NCBI GenBank assembly: GCA_016870695.1
Contig: VGAV01000129.1
Coordinates: forward strand, 1-6,805
Reading direction: 5' to 3'
Origin: Actinomycetota bacterium
GTDB taxonomy: Bacteria; Actinomycetota; Actinomycetes; Actinomycetales; Microbacteriaceae
DNA: 6,805 bases
How positions within the stretch are numbered: the stretch's first letter is position 1; each line of letters opens with the position of its first letter. Under the pieces are notes generated by a model. The model had not been told where the DNA came from, made no database searches, and was given only the letters and a program-made list of their open reading frames with translations. Made by a program: the position numbers and the translations under genes. Shown here in pieces: positions 1-5,210 of this stretch.

Positions 1-60
1 GCGGATTCGGATGAATCAGCCGGTGGCATCCGATTCTGGGGCCCGCATCCGATTCTGGGC
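1..60. repeat. Truncated left copy of a nested-hairpin intergenic repeat
   Basis: Bases 26-40 and 45-59 are identical 15-mers (GCATCCGATTCTGGG) with a 19-nt period. Bases 4-13 (GATTCGGATG) are the inverted complement of 27-36 with one mismatch, so the block can fold. Bases 25-60 match 1826-1861 at 29 of 36 positions and share the 19-nt period, so both belong to one element family. The outer left arm seen in the second copy (1782-1794) would lie before base 1, so this copy is cut by the window edge. It sits downstream of the TetR gene and may act as a transcription end or a REP-like element; there is no T-tract. Confidence 0.7.
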
Positions 61-105
61 GGGCGCCGGGCGCCGGGCATGATGCGGGGTCCGCGAGCCA
101 CGGCG

Positions 106-666
106 TCAGGCGGCGGGCATCGCGGCGTCGATGAGCGTGACGGCGGCGGCGCGCGCGTGCCGAGCGGCATCCGGGGCCCCCGCGATAGCGGCGGTGGTCT
201 GCGCGCCCTCCGCGAGGATGGCGAGCTGAGGAGCGAGGGTGCCGGGTGCCCCCGCGTCGTCCACGAGCCGGGCGACGTAGCGCTGGAACTCCGCCTTGTG
301 TTCGCGGACGGTCCGCGCGACGTCCTCGTTCGCCGCGCCCAGCTCACCGAAGGCGTTGATGAAGCCGCATCCGCGGAAGTCCGCTTCCTCGAACCACCCG
401 GCGAGGTAGTCGTACACCGCGAGCAGCCTGCCCCGATCGTCGTCGATGGCGTCCACCGCGGCCGTCACACCCGATGTCCACAGGGCGTGCCGCTTGTCGA
501 GCACCGCCATCACGAGATCGTCCTTCGAGGGGAACGCCTTGTAGAGCGCCCGGAGGGAGACGCCGGCCGCGTCGCGAACGGCATCCATTCCGACCTGTCC
601 GATGCCGCGCGCGTAGAACAGCGTGTCCGCGGCGTCGACGATGCGCTGGCGAGGGTCGTCGGTCAT
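106..666 (-). CDS. TetR/AcrR-family transcriptional repressor, probable regulator of the adjacent hydrolase
   Basis: A 186-aa protein of normal TetR length. Residues about 7-52 form the N-terminal helix-turn-helix domain: an opening helix (RIVDAADTLFYARG), the recognition region (VRDAAGVSLRALYKAFPSKDDL), and then the ligand-binding helices. The C-terminal half carries FRGCGFINA (97-105), a motif common in the AcrR-like subgroup that controls small-molecule enzymes and efflux genes. The gene is transcribed away from the alpha/beta hydrolase, with only about 100 bp between the two starts. That gap holds two palindromes that are good candidate binding sites, so autoregulation and repression of the hydrolase are likely. 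The ATG at 666 has no convincing Shine-Dalgarno, but TAGACT lies 7 nt upstream (674-679, minus), the spacing of a leaderless actinobacterial transcript. The inducer cannot be told from sequence. The family call is firm; the target is inferred. Confidence 0.93.
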   Translation of the reverse strand: MTDDPRQRIVDAADTLFYARGIGQVGMDAVRDAAGVSLRALYKAFPSKDDLVMAVLDKRHALWTSGVTAAVDAIDDDRGRLLAVYDYLAGWFEEADFRGCGFINAFGELGAANEDVARTVREHKAEFQRYVARLVDDAGAPGTLAPQLAILAEGAQTTAAIAGAPDAARHARAAAVTLIDAAMPAA

Positions 667-673
667 GGGGTGA

Positions 674-679
674 AGTCTA
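674..679 (-). promoter_or_regulatory. Candidate -10 box for a leaderless tetR transcript
   Basis: On the minus strand TAGACT (TAnnnT) ends 7 nt before the ATG at 666, which would start transcription at or next to the start codon. No good -35 hexamer is seen 16-18 nt upstream, and the 688-703 operator lies where it would be. This is inferred from spacing only. Confidence 0.45.
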
Positions 680-680
680 C

Positions 681-709
681 TTGACGCGAGAACGATCGTT
701 CTCTACAGT
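681..709 (+). promoter_or_regulatory. Sigma70-type promoter of the hydrolase gene
   Basis: TTGACG (681-686) and TACAGT (704-709) are separated by 17 nt, close to the ideal housekeeping promoter. The predicted start near 716 gives a leader of roughly 50 nt before the ATG at 769. A perfect 16-bp palindrome occupies almost the whole spacer (688-703), so repressor binding would directly block RNA polymerase. Confidence 0.75.
688..703. promoter_or_regulatory. Operator 1, perfect palindrome GAGAACGATCGTTCTC
   Basis: This is a 16-bp perfect inverted repeat with no central spacer, located between the -35 and -10 boxes. Its size and symmetry suit a TetR-family dimer. It also lies just upstream of the candidate tetR -10 box, so it could control both directions. 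Confidence 0.85.
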
Positions 710-722
710 CGGCCATATTGAC

Positions 723-738
723 GAGAACGACCGTTCTC
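723..738. promoter_or_regulatory. Operator 2, near-perfect palindrome GAGAACGACCGTTCTC
   Basis: It differs from operator 1 by a single central base (C for T), and the symmetric arms extend one base each side (722-739). It starts 35 bp after operator 1, centred a little downstream of the predicted transcription start. The pair suggests two repressor dimers, one over the promoter and one acting as a roadblock. Confidence 0.82.
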
Positions 739-768
739 GCCCCTCGATTCACGAGAAAGGTCACGATC

Positions 769-1731
769 ATGTCCGGTAACCCCCACGGCATCGCCCTCGA
801 ACCCGCCGCCCAGGAGTTCGTGGATGCCACCAGCGAACCGCCGTTCCTCTACCAGCTGCCGCCCGCCGAGGGGCGTGCCGCGGTCGACGGCGTCCAGGAC
901 GCGCCGATCTTCAAGCCCGAGGTCGACGAGGAGTGGGTCGAGGTGCCCGGCGGCCCGAGCGGATCGGTCAAGGTCCGCATCGTCCGCCCGCAGGGGGCCA
1001 CCGGCGCGCTCCCGGTCGTGATCTACATCCACGGCGCGGGCTGGGTCTTCGGCGACGCCCACACGCACGACCGCCTCGTGCGCGACATCGCCGTGGGCAC
1101 CGGCGCGGCCGTCGTCTTCCCCGAGTACGACCGTTCGCCCGAGGTGCGCTATCCCCACGCGATCGAGCAGGTGTGGGCCACCGCGCAGTGGGTCGTCGCC
1201 GAGGGGCCGACGAAGGACCTGGATGCCACGCGTATCGCGGTCGCGGGCGACTCCGTCGGCGGCAACATGTCGGCCGCGATCACCCTGCTGGCGAAGGAGC
1301 GGGGCGGCCTCGACCTGACCGCGCAGGTGCTGTTCTACCCCGTGACCGACGCGGCCTTCGACACCGAGTCGTACCACCGGTTCGCCGAGGGCTACTTCCT
1401 CTCGCGCGACGGGATGAAGTGGTTCTGGGACCAGTACACGACGAGCGAGGACGACCGCGCGCAGATCACGGCCTCGCCGCTGCGGGCGAGCCTCGACCAG
1501 CTGTCGGGCCTCCCGCAGGCGCTCGTCATCACCGCCGAGGCCGATGTGCTGCGCGACGAGGGCGAGGCCTACGCCGCCAAGCTGCGTCAGGCCGGGGTGC
1601 CCACCACCGCCGTGCGCTACCAGGGCATCACCCACGACTTCGTGATGGTCAACTCGCTGCACGACACGTACGCGGCGAAGGCGGCGGTGGCGCAGGCGGT
1701 CTCGTTCCTCTCCGCTGCGTTCGCCGAATAA
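769..1731 (+). CDS. Alpha/beta hydrolase, hormone-sensitive-lipase (family IV) esterase
   Basis: A 320-aa cytosolic serine hydrolase of typical length for bacterial HSL-type esterases, with no signal peptide. The oxyanion-hole motif appears as HGAGW (88-92; HGGGW in most relatives). The nucleophile elbow is GDSVGGN (160-166, Ser162), the catalytic acid is probably Asp259 in ADVLRDEG, and the catalytic histidine is His289 in THDF. The full triad is present, so activity on short acyl or aryl esters or a lactone is expected; the physiological substrate is unknown. The ATG at 769 is preferred because AGAAAGG (754-760) lies 8 nt upstream. An in-frame TTG at 718 would overlap operator 2 and has no ribosome site. 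Expression is probably repressed by the divergent TetR protein through the two palindromes. The gene ends in a convergent intergenic repeat. Confidence 0.95.
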   Translation: MSGNPHGIALEPAAQEFVDATSEPPFLYQLPPAEGRAAVDGVQDAPIFKPEVDEEWVEVPGGPSGSVKVRIVRPQGATGALPVVIYIHGAGWVFGDAHTHDRLVRDIAVGTGAAVVFPEYDRSPEVRYPHAIEQVWATAQWVVAEGPTKDLDATRIAVAGDSVGGNMSAAITLLAKERGGLDLTAQVLFYPVTDAAFDTESYHRFAEGYFLSRDGMKWFWDQYTTSEDDRAQITASPLRASLDQLSGLPQALVITAEADVLRDEGEAYAAKLRQAGVPTTAVRYQGITHDFVMVNSLHDTYAAKAAVAQAVSFLSAAFAE

Positions 1732-1781
1732 CAGCCGCGGGGCGCCGGTCGGCGGGGTGGGGGCCCCGGTCCGACCGGGCT

Positions 1782-1861
1782 CGCGGAATCGGATGGCGAC
1801 GCCGGAATCGGATCAGGATGCCATCGGCATCCGATTCCGGGGTCCGTGTCCGATTCCGCGG
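1782..1861. repeat. Nested inverted-repeat element between convergent genes (possible bidirectional terminator or REP-like element)
   Basis: There are two perfect 12-bp stems, one inside the other: 1782-1793 with 1849-1860 (outer), and 1802-1813 with 1829-1840 (inner). The core GGAATCGGAT occurs at 1785-1794 and 1804-1813, and its inverse at 1829-1838 and (one mismatch) 1848-1857; each pair has a 19-nt period. The loop holds a third small hairpin, 1816-1822 with 1826-1832, which competes with the inner stem. It lies between the ends of the hydrolase (1731) and the membrane protein (1866), where a terminator would serve both strands, but no T-run follows. A related copy is at 1-60. Confidence 0.8.
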
Positions 1862-1865
1862 TGGA

Positions 1866-2237
1866 TCAGTTCAGGAGGTCGACGCCGCTGAAGAAGCCGA
1901 TCGAGATCGACAGCAGGAACGCGGCGACCCCCGAGATGAAGCCGGCCGCGGCCAGCTCGCGGGCCATGCGGGCATTCAGGCTCAGGATGCCGGCGACGAA
2001 CGAGACGCCGGCGAGGACCCACATGCTGATCTGGATCCAGAAGAGCTGATCGAGGTCGGCGACGGCGCTGACCGACACCAGGAAGACATACCAGAGGACC
2101 ACGGTCGAGCCGGTGACGATGGCGACGATCGACGCCGCGCGGAGATCGCCCTTCGGCGTCGGCGGTGCGGGCGGCTGCGGGCGCGGCGCGACGCGCATGC
2201 CGGGCTCGAGGGAGTCCGGGAGGTCGTCGTCTGCCAT
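1866..2237 (-). CDS. Small membrane protein, three predicted transmembrane helices, function unknown
   Basis: A 123-aa protein starting at ATG 2237. Residues 1-30 are acidic and then proline-rich (Pro in most positions of 19-28), and predicted to be cytoplasmic. Three hydrophobic segments follow at roughly 34-60, 66-87 and 95-117, with a basic stretch (NARMARE, 89-94) between the second and third that suggests a cytoplasmic loop. No catalytic motif or recognised family is evident; the layout resembles small actinobacterial DUF4190-like membrane proteins, but I cannot assign that with confidence. The open frame continues upstream to 2408, but that extension is arginine-rich and overlaps the DeoR gene, so it is rejected. 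The Shine-Dalgarno at 2237 is weak. It is separated from the DeoR gene by 136 nt and is probably its own transcription unit. Confidence 0.8.
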   Translation of the reverse strand: MADDDLPDSLEPGMRVAPRPQPPAPPTPKGDLRAASIVAIVTGSTVVLWYVFLVSVSAVADLDQLFWIQISMWVLAGVSFVAGILSLNARMARELAAAGFISGVAAFLLSISIGFFSGVDLLN

Positions 2238-2330
2238 GGCTCGATCTTGGCAGCCGCCGGCGCCCGCCGCACCGGCTTGACCCGTGGCGGACGGACGGCC
2301 CGCGGCACGACGGCCCGGGCGCCCTCGGGC

Positions 2331-2351
2331 ACGACGGAGGCGACCCGTCGT
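2331..2351 (-). terminator. Weak candidate terminator hairpin after the deoR-type gene
   Basis: ACGACGG (2331-2337) pairs perfectly with CCGTCGT (2345-2351) around a 7-nt loop, 22 nt beyond the stop codon of the regulator gene. There is no T-tract on either strand, so it could be chance in GC-rich DNA. The rest of 2238-2373 shows only GC-rich sequence with short self-complementary runs. Confidence 0.3.
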
Positions 2352-2373
2352 CCGGCGCGACGGCCGCTCCCGG

Positions 2374-3153
2374 TCAGGCGCGGACGACCTCGATGCCCAC
2401 CTCGCCAATCGCGGCCGCCGCGGCGTCCGGGAGGGCGGCGTCGGTGATGACCGTCTGCAGCTCGGACAAGCGGAGCGCGCGGTACTTCGCGAAGCGCCCG
2501 TACTTCGAGCTGTCGGCGATGAGGACCGACCGTTCGGCTGCCTCGACCGCGGCGCGCTTGGCCTCGATCTTCGCCTCGACGGGCGTCGTGATGCCGTGGC
2601 CGAGGTCCCAGGAGCTCGACGAGATGAACGCGAGGTCGAGCGACAGCTCCGCGAGCGAGAGCCGCGTGAGGCGCCCGATCGTGGAGAGGTTGGTCCGGTC
2701 GACCCGGCCGCCGACGCAGATGAGGTCGGCGCTCGGGTGGTCGATGAAGGACTGCACCGTGGCGAGGTCGTTGGTCACGACGGTCAGGTCGCTCACCTGC
2801 TCCAGGAACGGCCGCATGGCCTGCGCGGTCGTCCCGGCGTCGAGGTAGACCGTCATCGTGTCGTGGACGAGGGATGCCGCCGCCTGCGCGATCGCGGTCT
2901 TCTCCGCGACCTCGCTCGCGGCCTTCTCGGCGCGCGTGGGCTCCAGAACGAGCCGCGGCGCGAGCTTGGCCCCGCCGGCTGTCGAGTGCACGAGGCCCTG
3001 CTCCTCGAGGACCGCGACGTCGCGTCGGACGGTCATCTGACTGACCCCGAGCAGGCTGCTCAGCTGTCGAAAGCTCAGCACGCGCTCGCGGTGCAGGCTC
3101 TGGACGATGCTCGCGCGGCGCTGTTCGGGGATCATCGGAGCTGCGTCGGTCAT
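2374..3153 (-). CDS. DeoR/GlpR-family transcriptional regulator of the acid-sugar operon
   Basis: A 259-aa protein, the usual length for the family. The DeoR winged helix-turn-helix covers about 8-62, with the signature LSSLLGVSQMTVRRDVAVLEE around 31-51. The C-terminal DeoRC sugar-phosphate sensor domain follows: YLDAGTTAQAM (103-113), VTNDL (126-130), GGR (148-150), a core aspartate in LDLAF (172-176), and DSSKYGR (214-220) with the conserved lysine. Family members sense a phosphorylated intermediate of the pathway they control. The gene begins 19 nt after the decarboxylase stop, with GAGAGG 5 nt before the ATG at 3153, so it is probably cotranscribed with the kinase and decarboxylase genes. 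The inferred role is a repressor acting at the divergent control region 5041-5210, with feedback through its own expression. The true effector is unknown, possibly an oxo-tetronate phosphate or the decarboxylation product. Confidence 0.93.
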   Translation of the reverse strand: MTDAAPMIPEQRRASIVQSLHRERVLSFRQLSSLLGVSQMTVRRDVAVLEEQGLVHSTAGGAKLAPRLVLEPTRAEKAASEVAEKTAIAQAAASLVHDTMTVYLDAGTTAQAMRPFLEQVSDLTVVTNDLATVQSFIDHPSADLICVGGRVDRTNLSTIGRLTRLSLAELSLDLAFISSSSWDLGHGITTPVEAKIEAKRAAVEAAERSVLIADSSKYGRFAKYRALRLSELQTVITDAALPDAAAAAIGEVGIEVVRA

Positions 3154-3172
3154 CGGGGCCTCTCGGTCCCGG

Positions 3173-3823
3173 TCAGCTTACTGAAGCGGTCTCGGACCAC
3201 GGCGTGCCCCAGCGCTCCGTCAGCGCACGCACCTGGGCGGGGGTGATCAGCCGCCGCTCCCGACCGTCGGTGAGGAGGGTGATGCGGCAGGCCTCCTCCA
3301 GCTCGATCGTGCTGTCGACGGCGGAGGGCAGGTCGACCCCGCTGACGACGGCGCCGTGGTTGGCGAGCAGTGCACCGCGGAACGGGAAGGGGCAGTCGCG
3401 AACGAGATCGCCCATCGCGGGATCGCCGGGAGGGGCGAACTCCAGCAGAGGCACCTGGCCGACGCGCATGAGCGAGTAGGGCGTGAGGGGCGGCACCGCG
3501 CTGTGCGGAGCCCACGGCTCGAGGCACGAGACCGCGACCGTCGAGGGCGAGTGCACGTGCACCACCGCGGTGTGCTCGGGCGTGCGCGCGTACATGGCGA
3601 CGTGCAGCGGCACCTCTTTCGACGGCCGCGCACCGCTCAGCGGGCGTCCGTCCAGGTCGAGGACGGCGATGTCGTCGGGTCCGAGGGCTCCCAGGCGCGT
3701 ACCGGTGCCGGACATGAGGATGCGGTCACCCTCGCGCACGCTCACGTTGCCCGAGCTGCCCGGGCTGAGACCCGCCTCGACGAGGGCGCGCCCCGCGGCC
3801 ACGAGGTCGTCGATGGCGCTCAT
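3173..3823 (-). CDS. otnC: Class II aldolase/adducin-family decarboxylase, OtnC-like (3-oxo-tetronate 4-phosphate decarboxylase)
   Basis: A 216-aa protein, the same size as characterised OtnC proteins. Class II aldolase hallmarks are present: a phosphate-binding SSGNVSVR loop (23-30) and SGTGTRLG (38-45), the SKE motif with probable catalytic Glu70, and a zinc site formed by His89 and His91 of VVHVHS plus His156 of ANHG. In the known pathway OtnC decarboxylates 3-oxo-tetronate 4-phosphate to dihydroxyacetone phosphate; homologous OiaC acts on 3-oxo-isoapionate 4-phosphate, and that substrate is not excluded. L-fuculose-phosphate aldolase is a more distant alternative, made less likely by the adjacent DUF1537 kinase. 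The ATG at 3823 overlaps the kinase stop codon as ATGA, implying translational coupling and matched enzyme amounts. An in-frame extension upstream lies inside the kinase gene and is not supported. Confidence 0.88.
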   Translation of the reverse strand: MSAIDDLVAAGRALVEAGLSPGSSGNVSVREGDRILMSGTGTRLGALGPDDIAVLDLDGRPLSGARPSKEVPLHVAMYARTPEHTAVVHVHSPSTVAVSCLEPWAPHSAVPPLTPYSLMRVGQVPLLEFAPPGDPAMGDLVRDCPFPFRGALLANHGAVVSGVDLPSAVDSTIELEEACRITLLTDGRERRLITPAQVRALTERWGTPWSETASVS

Positions 3824-5040
3824 GCGAGCTCCTTCCAGGCGGCGGTGAACAGGTCGACGGCGCCGAAGTTCCCGCTCTTCAGGACGAGGGCGACGGGGAC
3901 TCCGGATGCCGCCGTCCCGACGCTCCAGCACACCCCCGGCGCGAGCTGCGGGCCGATGTGGAGCGCGGTTACGCCGAGCGCCTGGACCACGGCCCCGCTC
4001 GTCTCGCCGCCCGCGACGATGACGCGGTGGACGTCCCCCGCTCCGACGAGGTCGGCGACCAGCGCGGACAGCACGTGCTCGACCGCGGCGGAGGCGTCCG
4101 CCGAGCCGACGCGCACGTCGGTCAGGACGCCGACGGAGTACACGAGGGGGAGGGCGTCGTCGGGCAGCCGGCGCACCCAGTCGGCGAGGGCCGCGGCCTC
4201 CGCGCGGGGGTCGGCGAGGGCGGCATCCACGTCCACCTGCCGCGCGGCGGCACCGCGGTCGATCGCGTTGCGGATCTGTGCCCGCGTGGCCGCGGACGCC
4301 GAGCCGCAGACGACGAGGCGGCCCGCGCCGACGTCGGGCAGGGCGCCGGGCGAGGTCCCGGCGGGAGCGTCGAGGGCGGCGGCCAGGGCGGCGCCCCCGG
4401 AGAGGACCCGCAGGTGGGCGGTGGCGGCGGCGATCGCCGCGAGGTCGTCGTCGGTGACGGCATCCATGATCAGGTATCCGGCGGGGGCGGCGTCGATGGC
4501 GGAGCGCAGCGCGGCGGGGCCGGAGCGGACCGTCGGCAGGTCGATCTCGGTGAGGGCGGCGCGCGTCTGCGGCGCGAGGATGTCGCGGAGGCGGGACTTC
4601 GTCATCGGCGTGAGCGGGTGGTGGCGCATCGAGGAGTCCTCCAGGAGCGTCCCGCCGACGAAGAGGCGTCCGTCGCGGACGGTCCGGCCGTTGCCCGGGA
4701 ACGAGGGCACGACGACCGTGCGGTCCGCGGCGACGCGGTCGAGGACGGCGTCGAGCACGGGGCCGATGTTGCCCTCGTCCGTCGAGTCGAAGGTGGAGCA
4801 GTACTTCACGTAGAGGCGGTCGGCGCCGGCCTCCGTCAGCCGGTCGGCGGTACGGACGGACGCGGCCACCGCCTCGTCGACCGGGGCCGTGCGCGACTTC
4901 AGCGCGACCACGACGGCGTCGGCGTCGGACGGGATGTCGTGGTCGCCGATGACGACCGTCGTGCGCAGGCCGCGTTCGCGCAGCGCGGTGGCGACGTCGG
5001 TCGCTCCGGTGAAGTCGTCAGCGATGGCGCCGATGTACAT
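3820..5040 (-). CDS. otnK: Four-carbon acid sugar kinase family protein (DUF1537), OtnK-like
   Basis: A 406-aa cytosolic kinase. The N-terminal substrate domain starts with IADDFTGATD (6-15) and contains KYCSTFDST followed by GNIGPV (79-95), both characteristic of DUF1537 kinases. The C-terminal nucleotide-binding domain has VAGGETSGAVVQALG (342-356), GPQLAPGVCW (363-372) and KSGNFG (388-393). Characterised members phosphorylate 3-oxo-tetronate (OtnK), D-threonate (DtnK) or 3-oxo-isoapionate (OiaK). The paired OtnC-type decarboxylase favours a 3-oxo acid as substrate here. The ATG at 5040 was chosen because AAGAGG (5047-5052) lies 6 nt upstream; upstream in-frame ATGs at 5055 and 5064 lack a ribosome site and would add non-conserved residues. 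It is the first gene of the minus-strand operon and overlaps the decarboxylase by 4 nt. The family is certain; the exact substrate is inferred. Confidence 0.9.
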   Translation of the reverse strand: MYIGAIADDFTGATDVATALRERGLRTTVVIGDHDIPSDADAVVVALKSRTAPVDEAVAASVRTADRLTEAGADRLYVKYCSTFDSTDEGNIGPVLDAVLDRVAADRTVVVPSFPGNGRTVRDGRLFVGGTLLEDSSMRHHPLTPMTKSRLRDILAPQTRAALTEIDLPTVRSGPAALRSAIDAAPAGYLIMDAVTDDDLAAIAAATAHLRVLSGGAALAAALDAPAGTSPGALPDVGAGRLVVCGSASAATRAQIRNAIDRGAAARQVDVDAALADPRAEAAALADWVRRLPDDALPLVYSVGVLTDVRVGSADASAAVEHVLSALVADLVGAGDVHRVIVAGGETSGAVVQALGVTALHIGPQLAPGVCWSVGTAASGVPVALVLKSGNFGAVDLFTAAWKELA

Positions 5041-5089
5041 GCAGGACCTCTTCATTGGTGTCATGCTCGCGCGGCGCGAGCCCGAGGAC

Positions 5090-5131
5090 AGTGTATGTGA
5101 TTATTTGAGACGATACTTTGACAATCTGTGA
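5090..5131. promoter_or_regulatory. Candidate DeoR-type operator region with direct repeats
   Basis: This AT-rich patch in otherwise GC-rich DNA holds the imperfect direct repeats ATTATTTGA (5100-5108) and ATACTTTGA (5113-5121), 13 bp apart, and TGTGA at 5096-5100 and 5127-5131. DeoR-family proteins often bind short repeated sites of this kind. The second repeat overlaps the plus-strand -35 box. On the minus strand TACACT (5090-5095) is a possible -10 for the kinase operon, but no good -35 is correctly spaced from it. The pattern is visible; the binding protein is inferred. Confidence 0.4.
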
Positions 5132-5145
5132 GAGCGCGTTACAGT
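5118..5145 (+). promoter_or_regulatory. Sigma70-type promoter for the SAF-domain gene and transporter
   Basis: TTGACA (5118-5123), a perfect -35 box, is followed after 16 nt by TACAGT (5140-5145). The predicted start near 5152 gives a leader of about 60 nt before the GTG at 5211. On the opposite strand the same bases read TTGTCA (5119-5124), so the two divergent promoters may overlap and compete. Confidence 0.7.
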
Positions 5146-5210
5146 TGCGAAGCACCCGAGGTGCGCCCGGCGCGCACGCCACGACTTTCGACGACGTAAG
5201 AGGAACAACG

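Noticed and set aside
62..77. Tandem GGCGCCGGGC units after the left repeat, as a terminator
   Set aside because: Short GC palindromes like this are common by chance at this composition, and there is no T-tract or convincing stem.
718..768. An upstream TTG start for the hydrolase
   Set aside because: It overlaps operator 2, has no ribosome site, and lies at or next to the predicted transcription start; ATG 769 has AGAAAGG at good spacing.
703..1662. A 319-codon open frame antisense to the hydrolase
   Set aside because: It lies opposite a gene with a complete catalytic triad. Its translation is rich in Arg, Gly, His and Val with no domain pattern, as expected from the antisense of GC-rich codons.
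933..2447. A 504-codon plus-strand open frame crossing the hydrolase, the repeat and the membrane-protein gene
   Set aside because: The translation is dominated by Arg/Gly/Ala low-complexity sequence and crosses the convergent intergenic repeat; it is a GC-driven shadow frame.
3356..5100. Long plus-strand open frames opposite the kinase and decarboxylase genes
   Set aside because: The minus-strand proteins show clear family motifs and an ATGA coupling; the plus-strand translations are low complexity.
5118..5210. An upstream TTG start for the SAF-domain protein
   Set aside because: This codon is part of the -35 hexamer and would not be transcribed from the predicted promoter; GTG 5211 has AAGAGG at 7 nt.
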